NCBI GenBank assembly: GCA_031280435.1
Contig: JAITGS010000137.1
Span: 1-36,142, forward strand
Direction of reading: 5' to 3'
DNA from: Tannerellaceae bacterium
GTDB taxonomy: Bacteria; Bacteroidota; Bacteroidia; Bacteroidales; Tannerellaceae
DNA length: 36,142 nt
Part shown: one piece after another, positions 9,151-17,400 of the stretch
How positions within the stretch are numbered: the first letter of the stretch is position 1
Layout: the number at the start of each line of letters is the position of its first letter
The notes under the pieces: model-generated
Databases searched by the model: none
Seen by the model: the letters and a program-made list of their open reading frames with translations, nothing else
Told to the model about the DNA's origin: nothing
Translations under genes and position numbers: made by a program

Positions 9151-9222
9151 GGCCTATTCGTCTATCGGTTAGGACGCAAGATTCTCATTCTTGAAAGAGG
9201 GGTTCGATTCCCCTATGGGCTA
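9151..9222 (+). tRNA. tRNA-Glu, anticodon CTC
   Basis: A full cloverleaf can be drawn. The acceptor GGCCTAT pairs with ATGGGCT with two G-U pairs, one of them at 1-72. The D-stem is GTCT/GGAC. The anticodon stem CAAGA/TCTTG holds the loop TTCTCAT (anticodon CTC, codon GAG). The T-stem AGGGG/CCCCT holds the loop TTCGATT. Discriminator is A; the CCA end is not fully encoded (next bases CA). It lies next to gltX, the gene for its own synthetase. Confidence 0.93.
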
Positions 9223-9231
9223 CAATCTTTT

Positions 9232-9279
9232 AGGACAATCGCAGATTACATTAAGTTGTATCTGCGATTGTCCTTTTTT
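9232..9279 (+). terminator. Terminator of tRNA-Glu
   Basis: A perfect 15-bp stem, aggacaatcgcagat (9232-9246) with its complement at 9260-9274, is followed by a T-run. It starts 10 bp after the tRNA. Confidence 0.92.
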
Positions 9280-9351
9280 ATGCGTTGCGCATACAGTGCG
9301 CCGGCGTCCGTAGTCTTCGTCAGTGCGCAGCAGGCCTAAAGCTCATCCCAC

Positions 9352-9413
9352 AAAAAAAGATAGCCAACAATTCGGTTCTCTGCGAACTTTCTATTGTTGA
9401 CTATCTTTTTTTT
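9352..9413 (-). terminator. Terminator of tRNA-Ala (bidirectional)
   Basis: agatag-c-caacaat pairs with attgttg-a-ctatct, one mismatch, with an A-run on the left and a T-run on the right, so it can terminate in both directions. It separates the two convergent tRNA genes. Confidence 0.85.
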
Positions 9414-9415
9414 AG

Positions 9416-9489
9416 TGGAGCATACGAGACTCGAACTCGTCACCTTTAGACTGCCAGTCTAACGCTCTAGCCAGATGAGCTAATGCCCC
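9416..9489 (-). tRNA. tRNA-Ala, anticodon GGC
   Basis: On the minus strand the acceptor GGGGCAT pairs with ATGCTCC and contains the G3-U70 pair that identifies alanine tRNAs. The anticodon stem TTAGA/TCTAA holds the loop CTGGCAG (anticodon GGC, codon GCC). The T-loop is TTCGAGT and the discriminator is A. Confidence 0.95.
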
Positions 9490-9506
9490 TTGTTTGCTTT
9501 CGGCTG

Positions 9507-9514
9507 CAAATATA
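9507..9514 (-). promoter_or_regulatory. -7 promoter element of tRNA-Ala
   Basis: On the minus strand TATATTTG, the same -7 box as at tRNA-Glu, ends 17 bp before the tRNA. I see no good -33 TTTG at the expected spacing. Confidence 0.45.
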
Positions 9515-9536
9515 AAAGATTAAATTGTATTTGAGC

Positions 9537-9544
9537 TATCTTTG
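9537..9544 (+). promoter_or_regulatory. -7 promoter element of the DUF4286-ruvC operon
   Basis: TATCTTTG fits TAnnTTTG and lies 17 bp upstream of the ATG at 9562. This would make a very short leader. The -33 element is not evident. Confidence 0.4.
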
Positions 9545-9561
9545 TCGAAAAAAAAATCAGT

Positions 9562-9876
9562 ATGATATTTTATAACATTACCTTTCTTATAGACAAAGAG
9601 ATTGGCTCCGAAGGTTTGGCTTACATCAAAGGCACATTTATCCCTGAAGCAACAGCAGGAGGCGTGCTTTTTCAGCCTTGCATGAGAAAACTTTTAGCTA
9701 TTCAAGACAATGACGGTGAAAGCTATGCCGTTCAGTTCCGGGCCGGAAGCCTCGAAGGGCTCAGGCTATGGAACGACGAACACGGACGGCAAATACGCAT
9801 CAACATGCACGAAAGATTCGGCGAGCGCATCCTTTGCATAGAAACAATAATGGAAAAAATAAACCATGAACAATGA
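9562..9876 (+). CDS. DUF4286 family protein
   Basis: This 104-residue cytoplasmic protein has the DUF4286 pattern seen in Bacteroidetes: an N-terminal [13 protein letters not shown] strand, a central [18 protein letters not shown] segment and a C-terminal [15 protein letters not shown]. The fold is probably a small ferredoxin-like alpha/beta domain; function is unknown. Its TGA overlaps the ruvC ATG by 4 bp, so the two are translated together. Confidence 0.8.
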   Translation: MIFYNITFLIDKEIGSEGLAYIKGTFIPEATAGGVLFQPCMRKLLAIQDNDGESYAVQFRAGSLEGLRLWNDEHGRQIRINMHERFGERILCIETIMEKINHEQ

Positions 9877-10430
9877 CTGACGGGCGTGTAATAATGGGCG
9901 TCGATCCGGGCACAATAGTGATGGGATACGGGATTTTGAAGATAATTGCAGGTAAACCGGCCGTTGAAACCCTCGGCGTACTGCAATTAGGCAAATACCC
10001 CGACCCTTATCTCCGCCTCAGCAAGATTTTTGAACGTGTGAGCGGGCTTATTGACGAATACCATCCGCAGGAGCTGGCAATAGAAGCGCCCTTTTTCGGC
10101 AAGAACGTTCAGAGCATGCTCAAGCTTGGGCGGGCGCAGGGAGTGGCCATCGCAGCAGCTTTGCATCACAGCGTTCCCGTTTTCGAATACGCTCCTCTTA
10201 AAATAAAAATGGCCATAACCGGCAACGGCAATGCCTCGAAGGAGCAGGTGGCGGGCATGCTCCAGCGCTTCCTCAAGATTCCGGACGAGAGCATGCTGCC
10301 GCAGATGGACGCCACCGACGGGCTGGCGGCCGCAGTTTGCCACTATTTCCAAAACAACCGCACGAGTTCGGATAAAAAATACACCGACTGGAAGGATTTC
10401 ATCCGTCGCAATCCTAAGCGACAGTTATAG
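9873..10430 (+). CDS. ruvC: Holliday junction endonuclease RuvC
   Basis: This 185-residue nuclease resolves Holliday junctions together with RuvAB. The RNase H-like catalytic carboxylates are visible: D11 in GVDPGT, E71 in IEAPFF, and D146/D149 in [12 protein letters not shown]. Length is normal for the family. It shares an ATGA overlap with the DUF4286 gene and is followed by a strong terminator-like hairpin. Confidence 0.97.
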   Translation: MTDGRVIMGVDPGTIVMGYGILKIIAGKPAVETLGVLQLGKYPDPYLRLSKIFERVSGLIDEYHPQELAIEAPFFGKNVQSMLKLGRAQGVAIAAALHHSVPVFEYAPLKIKMAITGNGNASKEQVAGMLQRFLKIPDESMLPQMDATDGLAAAVCHYFQNNRTSSDKKYTDWKDFIRRNPKRQL

Positions 10431-10458
10431 CCGGCCGGCATTGGCTAAATGAAGCCTG

Positions 10459-10513
10459 GGGAGCTGCCTAAAGTTTGGGAAAACGGAACTTTTGAGGCGG
10501 CTCCCTTCTTTTT
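10459..10513 (+). terminator. Terminator after ruvC
   Basis: A long interrupted stem forms from three paired blocks: gggagc/gctccc, gcct/aggc and aaagtt/aacttt, followed by ttcttttt. It lies 29 bp past the ruvC stop and inside a 90-codon open frame (10449-10721), which argues that the frame is not a gene. Confidence 0.8.
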
Positions 10514-10716
10514 AGAAGGAAAGGCTGACAAAACGGCACGCATCAGCCCTTTCACATATCTTCACACTAAACAGATTTATACACTTTCCTTAATTTATAT
10601 TATATCCGAGCGCAATCTCTTATGCTTTCGGATGTTAAACCTAAGCGTCAGTCACATTGCAGGGCCCGTAGGTGAGGAAAAGTTGACAAAAAAAACGCAG
10701 CACATAGCCAAATCGG

Positions 10717-11006
10717 TTTAGCGGAAGCTCCCCGCTGTCAGCACGGAGCTTCCGCTAAAGCAAATATTAACAATTGCAGCGTCGTTCGTTAATATTTATT
10801 TTAACCGAAGGCCCTCGACGGCTGCGGGAAGGATATTTTTTTTTACCGAAGCTTCCCGCTGACAGCACGGAGCTTCGGTAAAAACAAGTATTAACAATTC
10901 CGGCTGCGGCGTTAATACTTTTTTTAACCGAAGCTCCGTGCTGACGGCGGGACGCTTAATATATTCCGATTTTCTTTCAAATTCTCAGCGGGAAGCTTAG
11001 GTAAAA
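10717..11006. repeat. Degenerate 41-bp repeat region with a hairpin in most units
   Basis: Seven blocks of 41 bp can be laid end to end from 10720. taaccgaag or ttaccgaag opens the blocks at 10802, 10843 and 10925, and a tail agctt-ggtaaaa recurs in phase at 10871-10883 and 10995-11006. Four perfect hairpins each fill about one block: a 15-bp stem at 10717-10731/10745-10759, a 10-bp stem at 10762-10771/10788-10797, a 14-bp stem at 10840-10853/10871-10884 and a 10-bp stem at 10886-10895/10911-10920. Hairpins 1 and 3 are related, as are 2 and 4, about 123 bp (three units) apart. Differences between the copies are compensated on both arms. Confidence 0.8.
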
Positions 11007-11013
11007 TTAAATA

Positions 11014-11030
11014 GCTGACATCTTGTCAGC
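11014..11030 (-). terminator. Hairpin downstream of pdxT
   Basis: gctgaca (11014-11020) pairs perfectly with tgtcagc (11024-11030). On the minus strand it lies about 100 bp after the pdxT stop and is followed by a T-rich run, so it may end the pdxS-pdxT transcript. Confidence 0.45.
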
Positions 11031-11126
11031 GGGAGGGAGTTATCTGCGAAATGATGCCTATACATTATATATATATAGGGCCATTGGGTTTTGGAGTTTG
11101 GACAGGCTGCCGATTTTCCGTTTCTT

Positions 11127-11693
11127 TTAGCGGATGTATGGCCTTATGATGGAGTCGTGAAAATATTCGTAAACCCTTATGTCGTTAGTAAGTTCGGGAT
11201 GAAAGGCTGTTACCAGGATGTTTTTTTCGCGGGCGGCAACAATATGGCCGTCAACAACGGCAAGGATTTCTACCTCCGGGCCGACCCATTCTATGTAGGG
11301 CGCGCGAATAAACACCATAGGAATCAGGCCGATATGCTTCATTTCGGCTTCCGCATAAAAACTGCCTGCCTGCCGCCCGTAGGCGTTGCGCTTGACGGCG
11401 ATGTTGATGGCCTCAAAACGATTTGCGAGCAAAATCAATCCTGCGCAGGTGCCGAAAACAGGCAAGCCGCCGTCGATTTGCTCCTTCAGGGCTGCAAACA
11501 AATCGAGCTCGTCGAGCAGCTTACCGATTACGCTGCTTTCTCCGCCCGGAATGATCAGTGCGTCAAAGGGCCGGCTCAGGTCTTGTTTCCGGCGAATTTC
11601 AAAACCTGAGAGGCCGATTGATTGCAGCGAATTGATGTGCTCGGCAAATCCGCCTTGCAGGGCAAGAACGCCTATTGCCGCTTTTCCGTTCAT
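11127..11693 (-). CDS. pdxT: Pyridoxal 5'-phosphate synthase, glutaminase subunit
   Basis: This 188-residue class I glutamine amidotransferase supplies ammonia to PdxS for DXP-independent vitamin B6 synthesis. Visible motifs are GVLALQGGFAEH at the N-terminus, PGGESS at about 49-54, the nucleophile C83 in GTCAGLILLA, and H165/E167 in TAFHPEL, which complete the Cys-His-Glu triad. It starts 2 bp after the pdxS stop, a typical operon with its partner subunit. Confidence 0.97.
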   Translation of the reverse strand: MNGKAAIGVLALQGGFAEHINSLQSIGLSGFEIRRKQDLSRPFDALIIPGGESSVIGKLLDELDLFAALKEQIDGGLPVFGTCAGLILLANRFEAINIAVKRNAYGRQAGSFYAEAEMKHIGLIPMVFIRAPYIEWVGPEVEILAVVDGHIVAAREKNILVTAFHPELTNDIRVYEYFHDSIIRPYIR

Positions 11694-11695
11694 AC

Positions 11696-12571
11696 TTAAA
11701 TGCCTCGTTCTGCCATTAATAGCTGAATTTCATTTTCGTTGATCCCAACCATGGCCTCGCCCAGGTCGGAAGAAATTTCAGCCAGAATGGAGGGCTCGTT
11801 GTAATTCGTTACGGCCTTCACTATGGCCTGCGCCCGTTTTGCGGGATTGCCCGACTTGAAAATACCGGAGCCTACAAACACTCCTTCCGCCCCGAGCTGC
11901 ATCATCAGCGCTGCATCGGCCGGCGTGGCAACTCCGCCCGCAGCAAAATTAACTACCGGCAGCCGTCCGTTCTCATGCACGAACTTCAGCAAATCGAGGG
12001 GAACAGCCAGGGCCTTTGCCTCATGATAGAGCTCATCCTCCTTCATGCTCTGTACGCGGCGCATCTCCGACATAATCAGGCGGATATGGCGCACGGCCTG
12101 AATGACATCTCCGGTGCCCGGCTCGCCCTTCGTACGAATCATAGAGGCGCCTTCGGCAATGCGGCGAAGCGCTTCGCCAAGGTTTTTCGCACCGCAAACA
12201 AAGGGCGCCTTGAAGCGTGTTTTATCAATATGATACTTGTCGTCGGCCGGCGAAAGCACTTCGCTTTCATCTATATAATCAATTTCAATGGCTTCCAGAA
12301 TCTGAGCCTCAACAAAATGCCCGATTCTCACCTTGGCCATCACCGGAATATTCACCACATCCTGTATGCTGCGAATCATTTTAGGATCGCTCATTCTCGA
12401 AACGCCGCCGGCCGCCCTGATGTCTGCCGGAATCCTTTCGAGAGCCATAACTGCCGCCGCACCGGCATCCTCTGCTATCAGCGCCTGTTCGGGCGTAGAA
12501 ACATCCATAATGACGCCGCCTTTAAGCATCTGCGCCAGGTTCTTGTTCAATTCGTACCTTCTATTATCCAT
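11696..12571 (-). CDS. pdxS: Pyridoxal 5'-phosphate synthase, lyase subunit
   Basis: The start is set at 12571 ([10 protein letters not shown]), giving 291 residues, the normal PdxS length; the longer frame to 12646 would add 25 non-conserved residues. PdxS makes PLP from ribose 5-phosphate, glyceraldehyde 3-phosphate and ammonia. Signature segments are [13 protein letters not shown] (D23), the active-site K80 in AKVRIGH, K148 in [11 protein letters not shown], and the C-terminal [20 protein letters not shown]. It is followed directly by pdxT. Confidence 0.97.
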   Translation of the reverse strand: MDNRRYELNKNLAQMLKGGVIMDVSTPEQALIAEDAGAAAVMALERIPADIRAAGGVSRMSDPKMIRSIQDVVNIPVMAKVRIGHFVEAQILEAIEIDYIDESEVLSPADDKYHIDKTRFKAPFVCGAKNLGEALRRIAEGASMIRTKGEPGTGDVIQAVRHIRLIMSEMRRVQSMKEDELYHEAKALAVPLDLLKFVHENGRLPVVNFAAGGVATPADAALMMQLGAEGVFVGSGIFKSGNPAKRAQAIVKAVTNYNEPSILAEISSDLGEAMVGINENEIQLLMAERGI

Positions 12572-12711
12572 GATTTTTTTATTTTGAGGCGGCGAAGATA
12601 TGAAAATAATTCTAAAGAATGTCTGCGCATACCGGCTTAGGTACAAGCGTATCTAAAAGATAAGATGAACGCAAAATCAAGCTTTGCGCCCGGCTTAGGC
12701 CTTGCCTGTAT

Positions 12712-12741
12712 TTTGAAAAATCCAAAATTCTCATATCTTTG
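12712..12741 (+). promoter_or_regulatory. Promoter upstream of the leader peptide and YqaA-like gene
   Basis: TTTG (12712-12715), an 18-bp spacer and TATCTTTG (12734-12741) match the Bacteroidetes promoter. Transcription would start near 12747, about 11 nt before the small Phe-rich open frame and roughly 245 nt before the YqaA-like start. Confidence 0.65.
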
Positions 12742-12757
12742 CCATTAATAAATAAAC

Positions 12758-12793
12758 ATGCGTTCTTATTTTTTCTTTTTCACATGTATATAG
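12758..12793 (+). CDS. Candidate Phe-rich leader peptide (11 codons)
   Basis: The frame reads MRSYFFFFTCI and stops at TAG. Four consecutive Phe codons (TTT TTC TTT TTC) follow a Tyr codon. Its position just after a consensus promoter and ahead of a structured leader ending in a terminator-like hairpin (12949-12975) is the arrangement of an amino-acid attenuator such as those of phe operons in enteric bacteria. The T-rich run could also be chance in AT-rich DNA. No phenylalanine gene follows; the next gene is a YqaA-like membrane protein. Confidence 0.4.
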   Translation: MRSYFFFFTCI

Positions 12794-12948
12794 ATAACGT
12801 ACAAATGATAGCCTTCGGGCAACAAATCCGTATCCTGTCGAGCGGGCTTTCCGGCAAGCTCTGCAAGGCCGCCAGCCATGCTGCGAAAAGGATTTGTATG
12901 CAGCAAGAGGAGATTAGTAAAAAACCGCGCGGCTCCGGAGCCGAATGT

Positions 12949-12975
12949 AAGACGGCAAGCTCAGCCGCCTTTTTT
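12949..12975 (+). terminator. Terminator-like hairpin in the leader ahead of the YqaA-like gene
   Basis: aagacggc (12949-12956) pairs with gccgcctt (12964-12971), one mismatch, with a run of six T at 12970-12975. It ends 16 bp before the ATG at 12992. Two further stems lie upstream: acaaatcc with ggatttgt about 70 nt apart, and a 14-bp palindrome at 12930-12943. It could be a regulated terminator. Confidence 0.5.
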
Positions 12976-12991
12976 GTACCCGCCTGTTGAT

Positions 12992-13456
12992 ATGCTTGAT
13001 TTCCTTGTTCACTACGGATACTGGGGTTTGTTTGCAGCCTGTTTTCTGGCCGCAACCGTTTTGCCCTTCGGCTCGGAAGCTGTGTTTGCCGCACTTTTGG
13101 TTGCCGGCCTCGATGTTGCGACCTGCATCATAGTGGGATCGCTCGGCAGCGGCATGGGCGGAATGACAAATTATTATCTCGGACGGCTTGGGAAGATTGA
13201 ATGGATTGAGAAGTACTTACGTGTGAAACAGGAACAGATCGACCGTGCCGTCATACAGGTGAATCGCTATGGCGGAGCCTATCTGGCCTTCTTCAGCTTT
13301 TTGCCCTTCGTGGGCGACGTTATTCCGGTTGCGCTCGGATTCCTGAAGGCCAATGTCTGGAAAGTAGGCGCGAGTTTGTTTGCAGGAAAAACATGCAGAT
13401 ATATAGCCCTGGTGTTTTTGGTTGATTATGTTGCCCATGCAATTCATTTACAATAA
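12992..13456 (+). CDS. YqaA/DedA-like (VTT domain) membrane protein
   Basis: The start is set at 12992 (MLDFLVHYGYWGLF), giving 154 residues. A longer frame from 12878 would run through the terminator-like hairpin and adds charged, non-conserved residues. Membrane segments lie at about 5-25, 30-55 and 95-150, with the re-entrant-like motifs ATVLPFGSEAVFAALL and GGAYLAFFSFLPFVGDVIPVALGF typical of the SNARE-associated/VTT family. YqaA proteins are small inner-membrane relatives of DedA transporters, some of which move lipids; the role here is unknown. Two small genes follow on the same strand. Confidence 0.85.
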   Translation: MLDFLVHYGYWGLFAACFLAATVLPFGSEAVFAALLVAGLDVATCIIVGSLGSGMGGMTNYYLGRLGKIEWIEKYLRVKQEQIDRAVIQVNRYGGAYLAFFSFLPFVGDVIPVALGFLKANVWKVGASLFAGKTCRYIALVFLVDYVAHAIHLQ

Positions 13457-13482
13457 ATATATTAATAAACAAAAGTAAGATC

Positions 13483-13866
13483 ATGAAAACAAAGATTATG
13501 AGATTTATGTTGGCCTCATTAATAATGATGCTGAGTGTGGCTGCACAAGCCCAAACCCCTGTTGCCGATCCTGACGGACTGTGGAGCTATTCGTGCCCGG
13601 ATGCCCCTTATGAGTATCAAACCGGCAAGCTGGAATTTGCAAAAGATAAAGACAGCGGCAAGCTGACCATGAAATTTGTTATGGGAGAGAGCTCGGCCTC
13701 CAAAGCTTATACGGTTGAAAAACAGGGAAGCTCCTACGTTTGCAACTGCGCGGTTGATAACTACGACATAGTCATCACCTTCAAGCGACAGGGCGATAGC
13801 CTTTCGGGGCAAGTGCTGGCCGACCAGTGGGAGCTGCCTATCACAATGAAGCCGCTGCCTAAGTGA
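13483..13866 (+). CDS. Small secreted protein, unknown function
   Basis: This is a 127-residue protein with a clear signal peptide (MKTKIMRFMLASLIMMLSVAAQAQ, cut after AQA). The mature part is beta-rich and begins DGLWSYSCPDAPYEYQTGKLEF, followed by alternating strands and ending WELPITMKPLPK. It contains three cysteines, two of them close together (CNC). I do not recognise a family with confidence; a small lipocalin-like or beta-sandwich fold is plausible. Its TGA overlaps the GTG start of the SUI1 gene. Confidence 0.75.
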   Translation: MKTKIMRFMLASLIMMLSVAAQAQTPVADPDGLWSYSCPDAPYEYQTGKLEFAKDKDSGKLTMKFVMGESSASKAYTVEKQGSSYVCNCAVDNYDIVITFKRQGDSLSGQVLADQWELPITMKPLPK

Positions 13867-14210
13867 AATCCGAAGAGAAACGGAATCGCGAAGGGCTGGT
13901 TTATTCCACCAATCCCAATTTCTCGCTTACTAATGATGATGATAACGAGCAGAGTCAGCCGTTAGCTAATCGGGAGCAGGCCTTGCGAGTGTCGGCCGAC
14001 AAGCGCAACAGAAAGGGGAAGATAGTCACACTCATTAGCGGTTTTATAGGGCCGGGGCAAGAATTGGAAGCCCTGGCCCGTTTTCTGAAACTGAAATGCG
14101 GAGTGGGTGGATCGGCCAAGGACGGCGAGATCGTTCTCCAGGGAGATTTTCGCGATAAAGTTGTTGAGCTCCTTCGACAGGAGGGATATACAAAAAGCAA
14201 GAGGATCTAA
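13863..14210 (+). CDS. SUI1/YciH-family translation initiation factor-like protein
   Basis: This 115-residue protein has a disordered acidic N-terminus (about 1-45) and a SUI1 domain (about 50-113), seen in RKGKIVTLISGFIGPGQELEALARFLKLKCGVGGSAKDGEIVLQGDFRDKV. This is the bacterial relative of eukaryotic eIF1 and is thought to act in start-codon selection. The start is GTG at 13863, overlapping the previous stop (GTGA), so translation is probably coupled to the secreted protein gene. Confidence 0.9.
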   Translation: MKSEEKRNREGLVYSTNPNFSLTNDDDNEQSQPLANREQALRVSADKRNRKGKIVTLISGFIGPGQELEALARFLKLKCGVGGSAKDGEIVLQGDFRDKVVELLRQEGYTKSKRI

Positions 14211-14211
14211 A

Positions 14212-14335
14212 TGGGAACTTCTACTAATTGCTTTTTCTGCGTTCTGCTCTGTCGGCAAAATGCTCATGTACTAAAGTACACTGCGCTTTTGCCTCTGTCG
14301 CAAGCCTTGAAAAATCTAATTATTAGAAGTTCCCA
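14212..14335. repeat. 124-bp nested palindromic element
   Basis: Terminal 12-bp inverted repeats (tgggaacttcta at 14212-14223, complement at 14324-14335) enclose further nested arms: aatt/aatt, ttttt/aaaaa, ggcaaaa (14254-14260) with ttttgcc (14287-14293), and gtac/gtac around a 4-nt loop. The whole can fold into one long interrupted hairpin. It directly follows the SUI1 stop and precedes the helicase gene. It looks like a MITE or an intergenic structured RNA repeat. No transposase is present. Confidence 0.7.
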
Positions 14336-14423
14336 CATATTATATATATACTATTTGCCTGCCGATCAACGGCCTTTCCGGAATCGGTACAGGAATCAAC
14401 CGCACATCTTTTTCAATTAGCAG

Positions 14424-17400
14424 ATGCTGACCGTATACAGAGCCTCGGCAGGAGCCGGGAAGACGCACCGGCTGACGGGTGAGTACCTTAGGATGCTGTT
14501 CGAGGGAGGCGAAGGAGCCTTCCGACACATCCTCGCCGTGACCTTCACGAACAAAGCCACCGATGAGATGAAAAGCCGCATCATCCGGGAGCTGCATTGC
14601 CTCGGCAACGGACAGACTTCGGATTACGCCGCCGAGCTTGCAAGCGTTTGCTCCCTTCCCGAAGCCGAAATCCGGAGGAAAGCAAAGAAAATGCTCACGA
14701 CTATACTGCACGACTACGGCTCCTTCGGCATAAGCACCATCGACCGCTTTTTCCAGCAAACCATGCGAGCCTTTGTTCGCGAAATAGGCATGCAGGGCGG
14801 ATACTCCATAGAATTGGACCAGGACGTGGCCCTCACCGAAGCCGTCGACAACATGCTGAACGGACTCGACGCCAATCCGCGCCTGCTCGAATGGCTCTTG
14901 CACTTCGCCGCCGGGAAAGTGGAGGAAGGCAACGGCTGGGATATGCGTAAAGACATTATGTCGCTCGGACGAGAGTTGTTTAAGGAAAACTACAAAACAC
15001 TCTGCCCCGACGAACAGGCCTCCCTCAACAAAAACGAGCTCAACCTCTATCGCAAGGATCTTCAGGCAATAATAGCCGCCACCGAAAGGCATGCGAGGAG
15101 CCTCGGCGAGCAGGGACTGGCCCTCATGACGCGCTTCGGGCTTCAGCCCACCGACTTCATTCGCCTCTCAACGTCGCCATTCCTCATGTTCGCGCGCCTG
15201 GCCAAGGGAGAGATGAGCGAACCCACGGCCACCTTCACAGGCCTGGCCGACAACAACGCGGGCTGGTACTCCAAATCAACGCCGGCCGACACGAAAGCGC
15301 AGATTGATGCGGCTTTCGGAGGCGGGCTCAACAACTGCGTCAAGGCCGTCATCGAGCTCTTCGACAAGCTCGTCGACTATCGCACAGCCAAAGAATCGCT
15401 GCGATTTTATCACGCCCTCGGCATACTTTCCGACGTATCCGAGCAGATTGCCGCATGGCGATCGGAGCGCAACATGATGCTGATTGCCGACACCGCCGAA
15501 CTACTTTGCCGCATCATCGACGGCAGCGATACCCCCTTCGTCTACGAAAAAACAGGCACACGAATAGACCACTACATGATAGACGAATTTCAGGATACAA
15601 GCCGTATGCAGTGGCACAATTTCCTCCCACTGCTGAGCGACAGCCTGGCTCGCGGAATGACTAACCTCGTTGTGGGCGACGTGAAGCAGAGCATCTATCG
15701 CTTCCGCAATTCGGACTGGAAGCTACTCGACGAGCAGATCGGCAAAGACTTCCGAGCCGATTTGCTGCGCGAGGAAACCTTAGAGCAGAATTGGCGGAGC
15801 GCAGAGAATATTATAGCTTTCAACAATTGCATGTTCGAAGTGGCCCCCGCCATTTTGCAATCTGTGTACAACGAAAAGCTTGAAAGATCTACTCTGTCCG
15901 AAGAAAAAAAGTCGTATTACGGCGGGCGAATTATAGAAGCCTACGCCGGGAGCCGCCAAAGCGTTCCGCAGCCATCCGCAGGCAGCTGCGGACATATATC
16001 CATTGAATTTCTGCCTAAAGACGACGAAACCGACTGGCGCGACGAAGCCCTCAACCGCCTGCCGCTCATGATAGAAAAACTGCAGGACGCCGGCTATCGC
16101 GCAGAAGAGATCGCCATACTGATCCGCCGCAATAAAGACTGCGTGCCGGTGGCCGACGCCTTGCTCAAGTACAAAAACGAGCATCCGGGCGATCGCTACT
16201 GCTTCGATATTATCTCCGACGACGCACTTCAGGTCGACCGCTCGCCGTCGGTGCGCTTCCTCCTCTTGATGCTGCGGCACCTCAATGCCCCGGCGAACGA
16301 AACATGCCGCAGGATGGCAGTAGTGGCGCATGCATTCATCACCGATCCTGAAGCCGGCGAAGGCTGTTTGCCTCAGGAATTTCCCGCCGACATTGCCGCA
16401 GAGCTCGAGCAGCTCTCGAAGTTCTCCTTATATGAAGCCACGGAAGGACTTGTGCGTTTGTTTGCCGACATTTTTCCCGCCGGAGAGCACGTTTTCATAC
16501 AAGCCTTCCTGGACCTGATTCTCGAATTTGTACAGCGAGAAAACTCCGATGCCGAGCGCTTCCTGCGCTGGTGGAGCGATACGAGCCCCAAGCACCACAT
16601 CGCCATGCCCGACGACCGCAACGCCATACGCATCCTCACCATACATAAATCAAAAGGCCTCGGATTTCGCGCAGTTATCATCCCGTTTTGCGATTGGGAA
16701 ATCGATCATAAGCCTACGCTGCCGGTGACTTTGTGGTGCCGCACGGAGGTGGAGCCATTCGGTCGCCTGCCCCTTGTGCCGCTGAGGTACAGCGAAAAGC
16801 TGGCATCCACGCACTTTGCCGAAGACTATTTTGAGGAGCGCCTCCAGGCCGCAATCGACAATCTCAACACAATGTACGTGGCCTTCACCCGCGCCGCAGA
16901 AGAGCTGCTGATAATGTCGCCGCTCGAACCTCCCAAAAAGAAAAAAGACGCCACAACCACCATTAGCATAGCCTCCCTGCTGCGCCATGCGCTTGAAACA
17001 GGCTTGGGACTCGACGCCGAAAGCCTCCTCTATGAGCAAGGCACATCCGTCTCGCCACGCCGCAGAGCCTCCACGCCCGACGGCGCAGGCATCAGTATGG
17101 GACGCCTCAGCTCCGTATCGCCCCACGACCGGCTGAAATTGCGCCTGCACAGTCGCGATTTTGCACCAACCGACCCGCGCCGCAAGCACGGCAAACTCAT
17201 GCACGAAATCCTCAGCAGCATAGTTACCGCCGCCGACATACTGCCGGCCATCGAGCGCTATCGACTGCGCGGGATAATTGACGGCGAAGAAGCGACGCAG
17301 CTTGCCGACCGGCTCACCGCTTTGCTCCGCTCCCCATTGGCGGCAGCATGGTTCGACGGCTCGGCCAGGGTCAGGAACGAAGCGGAGATACTGAGCGAGA

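Noticed and set aside
10449..10721. 90-codon open frame after ruvC
   Set aside because: It overlaps a strong terminator-like hairpin (10459-10513) and ends in the repeat region; no family and low-quality composition.
12878..12991. Longer N-terminus for the YqaA-like protein
   Set aside because: The extra 38 residues are highly charged and cover the terminator-like hairpin; the family begins at the Met encoded at 12992.
14211..14420. 69-codon frame after the SUI1 gene
   Set aside because: It is the translation of the nested palindromic element and the following spacer.
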